Counted from the stretch's first letter, positions 17,273-27,427 are shown. The stretch: DNA of 64,000 bases from Emticicia sp. 21SJ11W-3 (GCF_024138715.1 NZ_CP092074.1:3472001-3536000), one strand, 5' to 3'. The notes: generated from the sequence alone by a model not told the origin. Made by a program: numbers and translations.

Positions 17273-20200
17273 ATGAGAAAAACAATCTTTTTTGCTTTGT
17301 TTATTTGCCTCTCGCTTAGTGCAGCGGCTCAGCAAGGCTCATCACTTGTAGCACCTTTTGAGGGGCTATCAAGCAGGCTAAGGCTATTACCTCCCAATGC
17401 TGCCAAAACGCAGGAATTTGGCAATGTGCCGATCAATTTCAGCACCGGGCAACTCAATTACAACCTTCCTATTTATCAGATTCAGGTAGACGAAAATTTA
17501 ACTATTCCTATTCAGTTAGCGTATAACAACACGGGGCTTAAACCTCAGGATGTACCCACATGGGTGGGCAATGGCTGGAACCTGGATGTTGGCGGAACCA
17601 TTGTTCAGAATGTTAATGGTATTCCTGATTTTGGCACTAACGGATTACAACAGCCGGACATTCGTAGTGAAATGCTGAATTATCTGAACGGTACAGTCGT
17701 TGAACCAACCAGATATGAATATTTGAACGATGTAATGAATAGTGTTAAAGACTCTCAATATGATTTGTTCTCGTTCAATTTTCTGGGCAGAAGCGGTAAG
17801 TTTTACTTCCATGCCGACAGTATCATTCTAATGAACAAAATGCCTGTTAAAATTGCATACGCATCCAATTCATTCACTATTACTGACGAAAAAGGCTACC
17901 TGTTTGCTTTCACATTGCGTAAAGCCAATTTCGGAACATTTTATGAGGGAACCGCTTTAAATCCAAATGGTACTCCCACAAATATGAATAGTGCTACATG
18001 GTATCTTACGAAAATTACATCTCCTAATGGAGTTGAGGTAAATTTCAATTATATCGAAGACATTACCTATCAGACTTATGCTCCGAGTGTTTCTTTCTCC
18101 ACAGGAGCTGTTGCAGACCCTGACTGTAGAAACAAAGGCTCATATGATAAGAGCGTAACCTATACTGATACAAATATCGGGCAGTACCTGCTGGATAATA
18201 TTACATGGAAAGGTAAGACGGTAGATTTTCAATTCTTTAGCCGAAATGACCTGATAGACATTGTAGGAACCAAAGCCAAGGGTCTTTCAGCAATTTTGGT
18301 GTATGATGAAGCGAGCCTGGAAACTAACCGGATTGGGTTCAATTATGGCTATATAGGAATAAATGACCGTCTTCAACTGAATTCGGTGTCTTTCATTGAA
18401 AACAAAACGCCGTTTGCTGCAGTGCAGACTACCTCTTTTGAATACTTTGAAAAAGTAGGCGGAGATATTCCCATCCCCTCTCTAAAGACACCGAGTGGCT
18501 TTCGTGAGCCTAACAATTCTGTAGACCATTGGGGTTATTACAACGGGAAATACAACCCTAACAGTAAAGTTCCGGATGTAGATTATTCTCAGATTACCAC
18601 TACTCCTTTGACCACAGAAACATTAGCCAACAGACGGGCTGATAATACTTATTCCAAGATAGGTTTGCTCAAAAGGATAAACTATCCTACAAAAGGATAC
18701 ACAGAAATATACTATGAACCAAACATGGTTAACTTCAAAACTTCGGCTATTCCCTTCTTTTTACAAACGCAAACACCTGAAGCAGTTGTAGATGATAGCA
18801 GCAGATTTCAGATAGGTGGCAACCGGGTCTCGCGTATTGTAGATTATACAGGTACTTTAAAATCGAACGAAAGAATTATTACTTATGAACAGGCTAAACT
18901 TTGGGCAGAGCCTTATTATATTTCAGAAATTGAGGTGGGAAAATTATCTAACTCCACGGGACCATGCACGTCCTGTGGAAAGAAATATATCGTTTCTGAC
19001 AATATTTTATACAATTGGGATGGGTATCAGGTAGAGTACCGAAAAGTAACCGAGACGTATGGAGGCACAGGTGAGAACGGGAAAAAAGTTTATGAATATA
19101 TTAGCAATTTTTATGCCGGAGATCCGATTGAAGTACCGCCCCACGCTGCTACTGTTAATTTAAACTGGCGAAGCGGAAATCTGAAAAAAGAACAGACTTA
19201 TGAGAGAACCGGGTTAACATATACACTCGCTCAAGAGTCGACTAATACTTATAATACTACTCCCATTTATCCAATAACAAGATATGGATTTAAAGCAGGT
19301 AGAATAATGGCTTGTGACCAGCAAGCTCTTTCTTCATCAGAGGTTTATAACTATTTCACACATGTAAGAACTCCGGTATTCACCGATCAATACAAGTTGG
19401 AGTCAACTACTACTGCAGAATACTCCGGAGGTGTGGCTTTAAGCAATACTGTCAGTTACGCATACACGTCGGAGATGCTTCAGAGAGCCACCAGAACAAC
19501 CAACAGCAAGAATAAGGTAGACTCAACGATTACTTACTACGCGAATGACTACAACAACATTGCAGGCACCAACATTGACCAGCTGAAAAGCAAGAATATC
19601 ATTGGCTTGCCTTTGAAAGTTATCCGTAAGGTAGACAACTATGTAATTGACGGTGTAATGATTAAAAGTGATACCAAGGGGAATCCGATTGAAATTTACC
19701 GTTACGAAAACGCTTCTCTTGCTACGCACACGCATAACAAAGCGCAATACATTCTGCCTCAGTTTAAATTACTGGAAACCAGAAAATATAGCAGCAAGGG
19801 TAACCCGATAGAAATACAAAGGCTCAGCCAGCCGCCAACTACTTATGTTTGGGCATATAAGCACTCCTACCCCGTTGTGTCGGTTCAGAATGCCAGCGTG
19901 GCCAACGTTGAGGCTGTAATTGGCAGCCTTGAAACCGCAGCCGATACTTACAGTGCAGCCAATGTTGAAGCCCTTGGCACTAACCTGAGAAGCAATCTGC
20001 CTGCTGCTCTGGTAACATCAGGCGTTATGAAGTCGGGTGCAGGTTTTAGCCAGATTACGGCGCCCAACGGTTTAAAAACCAACTTTGAGTATGACGGCAC
20101 CAACAGGTTAAGCTCTATAAAAGACCACAGAGACTACCTGACCGACCACTACCGCTATTTTTATGCTACGGCCTCTGAGGCTTGTACCGCACCGTCGGCA

Positions 20201-20977
20201 CCCACTATTTCAACAACAGCCACCACGCTTTGTTCTGTCACGTTAACAGCTTCAGGTTGTTCAACAGGAACGGTACAATGGTCGAACGGAGCCACGGGTA
20301 CTTCTATATCTGTTGGTACTACTACCACCACTTCTTACACTGCTAAATGTAAAGTGGCAACCTGCGAAAGCGCCGCTTCTAATACCATTACGGTACCGGG
20401 CTTGCCAGCTACCTGGAGCGCAATGGATGTGGGAACGCCTGCATCAGCCGGTTGTACGCAAAATAGTTCAGGAAACCTGACTATGCTTGGCAATGGCATT
20501 GTTGGCAGTACTTCTGATACCTTCCACTGGATATACAAAGCTTTTACCGGAAATGTAACCATCATTGCTAAAATCAATTCTATTCCTGGTGATGATGGCG
20601 ACAGATCTGGAATCATGATAAGGAGTAACCTTAATGCCAATGCCAAATTTTACACCCTGATTCAGGATGGCAATGCAAATGTTGGCGAACTCAAACGTGA
20701 TTCTGACGGTGCAACGGGTGGTCTTTACAGCTATGCCCCATCTGCCGTGAACCAGACCTGGATAAAGGTGGTAAAGACCGGAAGTACCATTAAGGGCTAT
20801 TATAGCACCAACAGTAATCCTGAAGCCAACAATGCATGGAACGACTCGTTCAGCCTGACAGGTACGGCCGCCACTACGCTCGACTTCGGCACTAATTTCT
20901 ATCTCGGTTTTGCCTTATGGGGTAATGCCAACAATACAACTTTTACCAACATTACCATTAACGGGGTAGCACTTTAA
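17273..20977 (+). CDS. Large secreted SpvB/YD-repeat-like protein of the RHS locus
   Basis: 1234 residues. A Sec signal peptide ends at SLSAAAQQG (about 19). The N-terminal region GQLNYNLPIYQIQVDENLTI followed by PIQLAYNNTGLKPQDVPTWVGNGWNLDVGG resembles the start of SpvB/Tc-like and RHS shell proteins. Degenerate YD-type repeats appear around 930-965 (FEYDGTNRLSSIKDHRDYLT). Residues ~975-1045 form an Ig-like domain (VQWSNGATGTSISVG), and ~1050-1234 a jellyroll resembling DUF1349/LamG (RSGIMIRSNLNANAKFY). It lies 14 bp before the full-length RHS gene, so the two are co-transcribed. It may be a shell or surface-binding partner of the RHS toxin. It has no recognisable toxin domain of its own. 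Confidence 0.7.
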   Translation: MRKTIFFALFICLSLSAAAQQGSSLVAPFEGLSSRLRLLPPNAAKTQEFGNVPINFSTGQLNYNLPIYQIQVDENLTIPIQLAYNNTGLKPQDVPTWVGNGWNLDVGGTIVQNVNGIPDFGTNGLQQPDIRSEMLNYLNGTVVEPTRYEYLNDVMNSVKDSQYDLFSFNFLGRSGKFYFHADSIILMNKMPVKIAYASNSFTITDEKGYLFAFTLRKANFGTFYEGTALNPNGTPTNMNSATWYLTKITSPNGVEVNFNYIEDITYQTYAPSVSFSTGAVADPDCRNKGSYDKSVTYTDTNIGQYLLDNITWKGKTVDFQFFSRNDLIDIVGTKAKGLSAILVYDEASLETNRIGFNYGYIGINDRLQLNSVSFIENKTPFAAVQTTSFEYFEKVGGDIPIPSLKTPSGFREPNNSVDHWGYYNGKYNPNSKVPDVDYSQITTTPLTTETLANRRADNTYSKIGLLKRINYPTKGYTEIYYEPNMVNFKTSAIPFFLQTQTPEAVVDDSSRFQIGGNRVSRIVDYTGTLKSNERIITYEQAKLWAEPYYISEIEVGKLSNSTGPCTSCGKKYIVSDNILYNWDGYQVEYRKVTETYGGTGENGKKVYEYISNFYAGDPIEVPPHAATVNLNWRSGNLKKEQTYERTGLTYTLAQESTNTYNTTPIYPITRYGFKAGRIMACDQQALSSSEVYNYFTHVRTPVFTDQYKLESTTTAEYSGGVALSNTVSYAYTSEMLQRATRTTNSKNKVDSTITYYANDYNNIAGTNIDQLKSKNIIGLPLKVIRKVDNYVIDGVMIKSDTKGNPIEIYRYENASLATHTHNKAQYILPQFKLLETRKYSSKGNPIEIQRLSQPPTTYVWAYKHSYPVVSVQNASVANVEAVIGSLETAADTYSAANVEALGTNLRSNLPAALVTSGVMKSGAGFSQITAPNGLKTNFEYDGTNRLSSIKDHRDYLTDHYRYFYATASEACTAPSAPTISTTATTLCSVTLTASGCSTGTVQWSNGATGTSISVGTTTTTSYTAKCKVATCESAASNTITVPGLPATWSAMDVGTPASAGCTQNSSGNLTMLGNGIVGSTSDTFHWIYKAFTGNVTIIAKINSIPGDDGDRSGIMIRSNLNANAKFYTLIQDGNANVGELKRDSDGATGGLYSYAPSAVNQTWIKVVKTGSTIKGYYSTNSNPEANNAWNDSFSLTGTAATTLDFGTNFYLGFALWGNANNTTFTNITINGVAL

Positions 20978-20991
20978 ATCCACAGATACCA

Positions 20992-23900
20992 ATGAAAAAA
21001 ACCATTTTCTTATGGCTTTTGCTTCCGCTATGCGGCTGGGGGCAAACCATTACCAATCATAAAAATGCGGTGGCGCACAGCGCTTTCCGTATCAGTGGCG
21101 CAAGCACTGCTGATGCCGGCGACGCATCTAAGGCAGTTATTTCAATACAGTATATGGACGGCCTCGGCCGTCCTTTACAAACGGTGGGTTATAAACAGTC
21201 GCCGTTAGGGAAAGACATAGTATTTGAAGGGAAAGCCTACGACGGATTTGGCCGTGCCGTGAAAACGGCGTTGAATGCGCCCGCTACCGTACAAACCGGA
21301 GAGTATCAGAGCAACCCTTTTGGGCTTGCCACCACTTTTTACGGAGATAATTACGCTTACAGCGAGGCGACTGCTTTTGACAACTCGCCGATGAACCGCC
21401 TGAGAGAACAATATGGCCCCGGCCAGGCCTGGCGTACCAGTACCAAAAGAACCCAGACTTTTGATGAGTTAGCCGGTAGTGCGGTGCATCTGTACAATGC
21501 CGATGCCACCGGGAATATTACTCTTAACGGCACGTTCCCGAGTAATAGCCTTTTTAAAACCCGGGTGGTTGATGAACAGGGCAATACTACTGTTGAAATT
21601 AAAGATAAAGCAGGCAACCTGATACAAATAGAAAAGCCTGTGGGTGGCGCTACTTATATTACTTATTATGTGTATGACGAGTGGCAGCGGTTGCGGGCGG
21701 TGCTGCAACCGGAAGGCAAAAACCTGGTGGCAAGCATTGCCAAAAACTCTGATGCCTTTACCAAATGGGTGTTTGCCTATAACTATGACGCTGCCGGAAG
21801 GGTGATTGAAAAACACGTACCCGGCGCGGGCTGGTCGTCTATTGTCTATGACAAAAACGACATGCCGGTTCTGGCTCAGGACGCCAGCCAGGCGGCATTA
21901 AACAAATGGTCGTTTACAAAATATGACGCACTTGGCCGCGTGATTGTGATGGGTGAATTAACCAATGCTTCAAGCAGGGCCACCTTACAAACCGCGTTTG
22001 ATGGGGCAAGTGCCACTTATGAAACCTGGGTGAGCGACTTTATAGGATACTCAAACGTCAGTTTTCCGATTAGTTATGTCTCTACTGACGAAAAAATCTA
22101 CAATTTATATGACAACTATGGCTGGATAGCAGGCGAATGGGCATTCAATGCCAGCAGCGCCTTTAATTCGGGCGATTATTACAGTAATAGCAAAGGATTA
22201 CAGACGGGTTACTTTGCCCGCAGTCAGGATGACCTCAACAAGGTTTATCATAACGTTTATTATTACGACTACAAAGGACGGAAAATACAAACCTACCGTG
22301 TACATGATAAGGGCGGAGCCACCCCCTGGGCCAAGGCTGTAGTTACCAACCTGGGCTATAATTTTGCAGGTGAGGTTATCAACGAAAAAGTGCTGTATCA
22401 GGCAGATGGTATGGCCAATACGGAATCGCTTACTACTTATGAATATGACAACACCGGCCGACAAACGAAAGTATCGCATGGTATCAACACGGCAGCATCC
22501 GAAATCAGAAGGTCGGAGTATGATGAGGCCGGACGTTTGAAACAGGCTAAAGTAAGAGCCACAGGGTCTTATACTGCCAATGGCACTGCTATCAGCGGTT
22601 TGCAGACTACCGATTATACCTACCACCTGCGGGGGCAACTACGGGGCATTAATCTGGATGGTTCGGGTAACCCTGTCCCCAATGCCAGCCAGGGTGATTT
22701 GTTCAGCTATAAGCTGGATTATGAAACAGCCGGGTATTATGATGGCAACATTGGCAAGCAATACTGGCAGGCCAGTAACAACAATGCTCCGTCGGGGCTG
22801 CGCACTTATACCTTCAGCTATGACAACATCTCGCGCCTCAAATCGGCCACTTATAGTGGCTTAGGCTCTGAAAGCTATGGGTTGGCGGCCATTAATTACG
22901 ACAGAAACGGAAACATCACCAGCATGCAGCGGAATGGTAAGATAAGCAGCACCACCTATGGGCTGATGGACAACCTGACTTATACTTACGCTGGTAACCG
23001 TTTAACAAAGGTTGAAGACGCCGTAACAGGTAATTATGAGGTTGATTTTGTGAACCGCAACTCAGGAACAGACGACTACACCTATTATGCCAACGGCGCT
23101 TTGAAGGCTGATAAGAATGAAGATATAACCGATATTATTTACAACACTTTTGTTAATCAGCCAATTGAAATTCAGCTGACGGGTGGCCGATGGATAAAGA
23201 ACTTCTATGATGGTGCCGGGCGATTGTACAAAACGAGTTATTCTACCGGTGAATACTGGGAGTATCTGGACGGGATGGTTTTCAAGAACGGCGCTTTTTA
23301 TCAGCTTACCACACCTGAAGGCAGAGCGAATTATGAAAGCGGAGCCTGGTCTTATGAGTATTTTATAACTGATCACTTGGGTAACACCCGTGTAGCCTAT
23401 AAAGCAAACGGCAGCGCATTGACTAAGACCTCTGAAACTTCTTTTGACCCTTGGGGGATTGTGTTAAAAGATGTAGGTTTAGTGAATGGTTTTCAAAATA
23501 AATTTGAATATCAAAATAAAGAAAAGGAAAGTACGTTTAATTTGCGAAGAATTAGCTTTGGCGCAAGGACTTATAATGCCAGTATAGGGCGGTTTGATGG
23601 GGTGGATGCATTAGCCCATAATTCATTATCTTTTAGTTCATATAGTCATGTATTCAATAATCCTATTCTTTTTGTTGACCCTGATGGTAATGAAGGTGAT
23701 TATTACACGGAAAATGGCGGCTATTTAGGGAATGATGGCATAAATGATGACAAAGTTTATGTTGTAGAAGATGGTGGAGTTAAATCAACAAGAACAGAGA
23801 ACGGTGTTACTACTAACACAATACTTAATAGTAAACGGCATGATCTTGGGATTTCTCATACTACTTTTCTTGCTTTCGCTGCCGTGATTCACGCTGAATC

Positions 23901-24420
23901 AAGCGGTAATCTAAATGAATCAATGGCAATTGGCAATGTAACTATGAATTTCCTTTCAAACGGAGGTTCGTCTCAATTAAAAACTTTAGAAGATGTGTCA
24001 TTATTCGATAATACTTTTGCTCAGGGGGCAACTCAGTCAAATTATAATGAATTTATGGAATTAACACCTAGCAAAAGAAACTCTAAATTTGCTTTAAGGG
24101 CTGCCATTAATGCAATAGGATATAATAGTGGATTATCTGGAACTTTTGATTACTCCAATGGAGCTAACTCTTGGGATGGAATAGATTTGATTTCGACTGG
24201 TAATAAAAACAATCATCGAAATTATACTTGGAGTTCAGATTCAAAAGACTTATTAAAACAATACAAGAAAGCAAATAATGGAGGGGTAAATGTTGAAGGA
24301 TTTACTTATAAAGACTCTGGATATCAAATATCAGCTACTTCAATAATTGGTAAAACATTATATACAAGTTTAAGAGGCGGTAGAGGAGAAAGAAAACAAA
24401 GTACTTCAAAATTCAAATGA
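20992..24420 (+). CDS. RHS polymorphic toxin, full length, peptidoglycan-hydrolase-like tip
   Basis: 1142 residues. Signal peptide MKKTIFLWLLLPLCGWGQT. A DUF6443-type domain (~45-160) contains ISIQYMDGLGRPLQTVGYKQ and YDGFGRAVKTAL. YD repeats follow (EYDNTGRQTKVSHG, EYDEAGRLKQAKV). The RHS-associated core spans ~790-900, including DHLGNTRVAYKANG, RRISFGARTYNASIGRFDGV and FVDPDGNEGD. After DPDG the sequence changes to a unique tip (~900-1142) with lower GC. The tip contains FLAFAAVIHAESSGNLNESM followed by AIGNVTMNFL, which resembles the glutamate-bearing segment of lysozyme/cell-wall-hydrolase folds. The likely role is a contact or diffusible antibacterial toxin. The tip assignment is an inference. 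The secretion route is not evident; no T9SS C-terminal domain is seen. Confidence 0.85.
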   Translation: MKKTIFLWLLLPLCGWGQTITNHKNAVAHSAFRISGASTADAGDASKAVISIQYMDGLGRPLQTVGYKQSPLGKDIVFEGKAYDGFGRAVKTALNAPATVQTGEYQSNPFGLATTFYGDNYAYSEATAFDNSPMNRLREQYGPGQAWRTSTKRTQTFDELAGSAVHLYNADATGNITLNGTFPSNSLFKTRVVDEQGNTTVEIKDKAGNLIQIEKPVGGATYITYYVYDEWQRLRAVLQPEGKNLVASIAKNSDAFTKWVFAYNYDAAGRVIEKHVPGAGWSSIVYDKNDMPVLAQDASQAALNKWSFTKYDALGRVIVMGELTNASSRATLQTAFDGASATYETWVSDFIGYSNVSFPISYVSTDEKIYNLYDNYGWIAGEWAFNASSAFNSGDYYSNSKGLQTGYFARSQDDLNKVYHNVYYYDYKGRKIQTYRVHDKGGATPWAKAVVTNLGYNFAGEVINEKVLYQADGMANTESLTTYEYDNTGRQTKVSHGINTAASEIRRSEYDEAGRLKQAKVRATGSYTANGTAISGLQTTDYTYHLRGQLRGINLDGSGNPVPNASQGDLFSYKLDYETAGYYDGNIGKQYWQASNNNAPSGLRTYTFSYDNISRLKSATYSGLGSESYGLAAINYDRNGNITSMQRNGKISSTTYGLMDNLTYTYAGNRLTKVEDAVTGNYEVDFVNRNSGTDDYTYYANGALKADKNEDITDIIYNTFVNQPIEIQLTGGRWIKNFYDGAGRLYKTSYSTGEYWEYLDGMVFKNGAFYQLTTPEGRANYESGAWSYEYFITDHLGNTRVAYKANGSALTKTSETSFDPWGIVLKDVGLVNGFQNKFEYQNKEKESTFNLRRISFGARTYNASIGRFDGVDALAHNSLSFSSYSHVFNNPILFVDPDGNEGDYYTENGGYLGNDGINDDKVYVVEDGGVKSTRTENGVTTNTILNSKRHDLGISHTTFLAFAAVIHAESSGNLNESMAIGNVTMNFLSNGGSSQLKTLEDVSLFDNTFAQGATQSNYNEFMELTPSKRNSKFALRAAINAIGYNSGLSGTFDYSNGANSWDGIDLISTGNKNNHRNYTWSSDSKDLLKQYKKANNGGVNVEGFTYKDSGYQISATSIIGKTLYTSLRGGRGERKQSTSKFK
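22735..23608 (+). repeat. RHS core segment duplicated at 25263-26136
   Basis: This 874-bp segment of the full-length RHS gene is copied at a constant offset of 2528 bp with no gap and only scattered, mostly silent differences. Its last ~105 bp (23503-23608) is the block that recurs at the start of every other cassette. Confidence 0.9.
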
Positions 24421-24426
24421 GCAAGT

Positions 24427-25134
24427 ATGAAAAAGAAAAGATTTATGTCTATTGCAGTTAGTCTTTTGTTTACTGTACACGGTTTCTTTACTGGTGGCTG
24501 CGAAACTTCAAATAAAGAAGACAGGAGTACAAAAGACTCTATACAAAATGAGAAACTCATAAAACCTGAGGATGCTATATTAACTCTCGATACTTTAATA
24601 GTTAATCAAGAACCATTAATTAAATTTTCAGAAGACAATGAGTTTAGATGTTTATTAAGGGCTGATGGTGATACTATTGTAAAATTTAACGATTACTATA
24701 ATAGCATTAGATTTTTAGACATCAATCAAGATGGTTATAGTGATATTCGTGTGTTTGTGAATAGTAATAGCCCAAACCAATGTATTAACTACTTTTTTGA
24801 TAATCAATCTAATGGCTATAAAGAGATTACGAATTCTTATCTGGATATTGAATTAATCAGAGACTCGAATCTTTTTTATTCTTACAATTCAACTGGCTGT
24901 GGAGATATGAATTGGGTAAGCCATATTAGTAAAATCGAAAATTTTGAAGAAACTAATATTGGTTCTATAGAAGTGAATGCATGTGGAAATAAGGATGAGA
25001 AAATAAACATCTATAAACTCAATAATTCAAATAAAGTGCGAATTGATTCAAATCCAATAACAGTTTTAGAAAAACAGAATAAATTCGATTTTATTCGAGA
25101 ATATTGGCGAAGAAATTATGCTTTATTCCAATAA
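24427..25134 (+). CDS. Lipoprotein immunity candidate, XAC2610-like
   Basis: 235 residues, starting 6 bp after the full-length RHS gene. The signal ends in a lipobox, FFTGGC (Cys near residue 20), so the mature protein would be anchored in the periplasm or outer membrane. The middle contains IRFLDINQDGYSDIRVFVNS, a D-x-N-x-D-G-x-x-D loop typical of XAC2610-related proteins. Known XAC2610 is a periplasmic inhibitor of a lysozyme-like type IV effector. That fits a neighbour whose tip looks like a peptidoglycan hydrolase. An immunity role is inferred from position, location and motif. An alternative is an unrelated VCBS/EF-loop lipoprotein. Confidence 0.6.
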   Translation: MKKKRFMSIAVSLLFTVHGFFTGGCETSNKEDRSTKDSIQNEKLIKPEDAILTLDTLIVNQEPLIKFSEDNEFRCLLRADGDTIVKFNDYYNSIRFLDINQDGYSDIRVFVNSNSPNQCINYFFDNQSNGYKEITNSYLDIELIRDSNLFYSYNSTGCGDMNWVSHISKIENFEETNIGSIEVNACGNKDEKINIYKLNNSNKVRIDSNPITVLEKQNKFDFIREYWRRNYALFQ

Positions 25135-25188
25135 AGTTAATTGTTTTATCCTGAAAAATTGACTGATTTTAGTAAGAGCATTTAATTT

Positions 25189-25225
25189 AAGGCCATCCAA
25201 TAGATTATTCATTGGGTGGCCTTTT
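25189..25225 (+). terminator. Cassette-end hairpin, copy 1
   Basis: AAGGCCATCCAAT (25189-25201) pairs with ATTGGGTGGCCTT (25211-25223), with one G-U pair, followed by TTCTTATTG. It ends the active RHS-immunity unit and should stop transcription before the orphan cassettes. Confidence 0.75.
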
Positions 25226-26891
25226 CTTATTGTTTAGTTCATTTAAGAGGACAACGGCCGGATATTATGATGGCAACATCGGCAAGCAATACTGGCAGGC
25301 CAGTAACAACAATGCTCCGTCGGGGCTGCGCACTTATACCTTCAGCTATGACAACATCTCGCGCCTCAAATCGGCCACTTATAGTGGCTTAGGCTCTGAA
25401 AGCTATGGGTTGGCGGCCATTAATTACGACAGAAACGGAAACATCACCAGCATGCAGCGGAATGGTAAGCTAAGCAGCACCACCTATGGGCTGATGGACA
25501 ACCTGACTTATACTTACGCTGGTAACCGTTTAACAAAGGTGGAAGACGCCGTAACAGGTAATTATGAGGTTGATTTTGTGAACCGCAACTCAGGAACAGA
25601 CGACTACACCTATTATGCCAACGGCGCTTTGAAGGCTGATAAGAACGAAGACATCACCGATATTATTTACAGCACTTATGCCAATCAGCCCATTGAAATT
25701 CAGCTGACGGGTGGCCGATGGATAAAGAACTTCTATGACGGTGCCGGGCGGCTCTACAAAACCAGTTATTCTACCGGAGAATACTGGGAGTATCTGGACG
25801 GGATGGTTTTCAAGAACGGTGCTTTCTATCAACTGGCAACCCCTGAAGGCAGGGCGAATTACCAAAGTGGAGCCTGGTCTTATGAGTATTTTATAACAGA
25901 CCACCTGGGCAACACCCGTGTAGCCTACAAAGCAAACGGTACAGCACTAACCAAGACATCAGAAACAGCATTTGACCCGTGGGGAGTTGTGTTAAAAGAT
26001 GCTGGATTAGTGAATACTTTCCAAAATAAATTTGAATATCAAAATAAAGAAAAGGAAAGTACGTTTAACTTGCGAAGAATTAGCATTGGTGCCAGGACTT
26101 ATAATCCGAGTATAGGGAGATTTGATGGGGTGGATGTGTTGGCGGATAAGATTAGAAGGTACAGTCCTTATAATTATTCGTTTAATAGTCCATTGAGGTT
26201 TATTGACCCTGATGGGAGGTACCCATATCCAATAAATATTCGAGCTTTTGCACCATTTAAAGAATTTGGTGGTAGGTTTGCGGGAGATAATAGAAGTTTT
26301 TCTACTTCTCAAAATGTAACATCACGACTTGCTCAATCTTTTACAATGAATACAGATAATCATACTTATAGTGGTTTACAAACTTCATCAAGCCCTTCTT
26401 CACACCCAATATTAGGGACGGCCACGGCAACGGATGATAAAGGAAGCATATCAAATTTTGTTTATTCAAATAACAAAGATGGAAGTACTACAACTTCGTG
26501 GACTTCAAAAATGTCTGGACATAATCCGTTAATCCCAGGTTCTTCAGACATAGATGTTACTACTAATTTTACTTTGTCGGAAAACAAACAAGCAGGGACT
26601 TTGGGTGTAAATGTAACTCAAACAGGAGATGCTTTCCCATCTGCCGAGACAATGATAGGAGACACCAAGGGAAACCAACTTATGATAGGTGTTAGCCCCG
26701 CTGTTGGCAATCCTTATACAAGTTTACCAGGAGACAATAACAGACCGATGATGAGTGCTAATTTTACCGTTACAATGGATAAAAAGGGAGTATTTACGGG
26801 CGTAGTTGTAGGAAGCGGGAAAAATGCAACTACATATAGTATTTCAGATTGGAATAAAATGATGCAATCTACCCCTGCAGTAAAAAATTAA
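25212..26891 (+). CDS. Orphan RHS core with alternative tip (cassette 2)
   Basis: An open frame of 559 codons whose residues ~17-310 nearly duplicate the core of the full-length RHS protein. The only upstream start is a TTG inside the preceding hairpin, and there is no signal peptide, so it is probably silent. After FIDPDGRYPYP (about 330) a new tip of ~225 residues begins. It is Ser/Thr-rich with predicted beta structure and includes GDAFPSAETMIGDTKGNQLM and a C-terminal ATTYSISDWNKMM. I do not recognise the tip family. A membrane protein that could be its immunity protein follows 59 bp later. Recombination through the 874-bp duplication could place this tip on the full-length gene. Confidence 0.75.
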   Translation: MGGLFLLFSSFKRTTAGYYDGNIGKQYWQASNNNAPSGLRTYTFSYDNISRLKSATYSGLGSESYGLAAINYDRNGNITSMQRNGKLSSTTYGLMDNLTYTYAGNRLTKVEDAVTGNYEVDFVNRNSGTDDYTYYANGALKADKNEDITDIIYSTYANQPIEIQLTGGRWIKNFYDGAGRLYKTSYSTGEYWEYLDGMVFKNGAFYQLATPEGRANYQSGAWSYEYFITDHLGNTRVAYKANGTALTKTSETAFDPWGVVLKDAGLVNTFQNKFEYQNKEKESTFNLRRISIGARTYNPSIGRFDGVDVLADKIRRYSPYNYSFNSPLRFIDPDGRYPYPINIRAFAPFKEFGGRFAGDNRSFSTSQNVTSRLAQSFTMNTDNHTYSGLQTSSSPSSHPILGTATATDDKGSISNFVYSNNKDGSTTTSWTSKMSGHNPLIPGSSDIDVTTNFTLSENKQAGTLGVNVTQTGDAFPSAETMIGDTKGNQLMIGVSPAVGNPYTSLPGDNNRPMMSANFTVTMDKKGVFTGVVVGSGKNATTYSISDWNKMMQSTPAVKN

Positions 26892-26950
26892 CCTTCAACA
26901 ATATATACCTGAAGTTTCAGGCATATCTTTTTCTATAAAATAAAAAGTTC

Positions 26951-27343
26951 ATGAAAATCATACTAACAAATTGGATAAACATAGTATGCGTGTTTGTAGC
27001 AGTATTTTTGTATTCTGTTATTTATGGCCTTACTAATGATGACGGCGTATCAAGAAACTTTCTTCAAGCCATTTTAGCTAGTATAATTTTAATTGCTTTA
27101 TATGGAATAATACTTTGGATAGGTTTTATAGTTGTACTGGTTGCGCTGGATTTACTTTTAATTGTTTTAAATCAGAAACATTTAATGCTAAAATTAGTTA
27201 TCGAATGGTTTATTATTAGTAGCCCATTTATTTATTGTGCAATTATCTACGAGCAACAGCGCTGGATTTACCTTGTTACTGTAGCTGCTTTTTTGATTAG
27301 TCAATTATTGCGACAAAACCTGATAATTAAAGTAATAGGGTAG
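26951..27343 (+). CDS. Small membrane protein, immunity candidate of cassette 2
   Basis: 130 residues, mostly hydrophobic, with four predicted membrane helices: about 7-25 (NIVCVFVAVFLYSVIYGL), 37-70 (a long double stretch ILASIILIALYGIILWIGFI), 83-103 (VIEWFIISSPFIYCAII) and 105-120. A positively charged segment (RQNLIIKVIG) ends it. It lies between the tip of cassette 2 and the cassette-end hairpin, the place of immunity genes in this array. Membrane immunity proteins usually protect against toxins that act at or cross the inner membrane, so the partner tip may be membrane-active. No family recognised. Confidence 0.6.
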   Translation: MKIILTNWINIVCVFVAVFLYSVIYGLTNDDGVSRNFLQAILASIILIALYGIILWIGFIVVLVALDLLLIVLNQKHLMLKLVIEWFIISSPFIYCAIIYEQQRWIYLVTVAAFLISQLLRQNLIIKVIG

Positions 27344-27427
27344 TTAGATTTAACTAAGCCAACTGCAAAGCGTTGAGATGAGTCTCATTCTGAAATAATT
27401 TAACAAATTTAAGGATATATTTAGTTC

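Noticed and set aside
25212-26891. Cassette 2 as an independent, expressed RHS toxin
   Set aside because: Its only start is a TTG inside the preceding terminator hairpin and it lacks a signal peptide and the N-terminal RHS shell.
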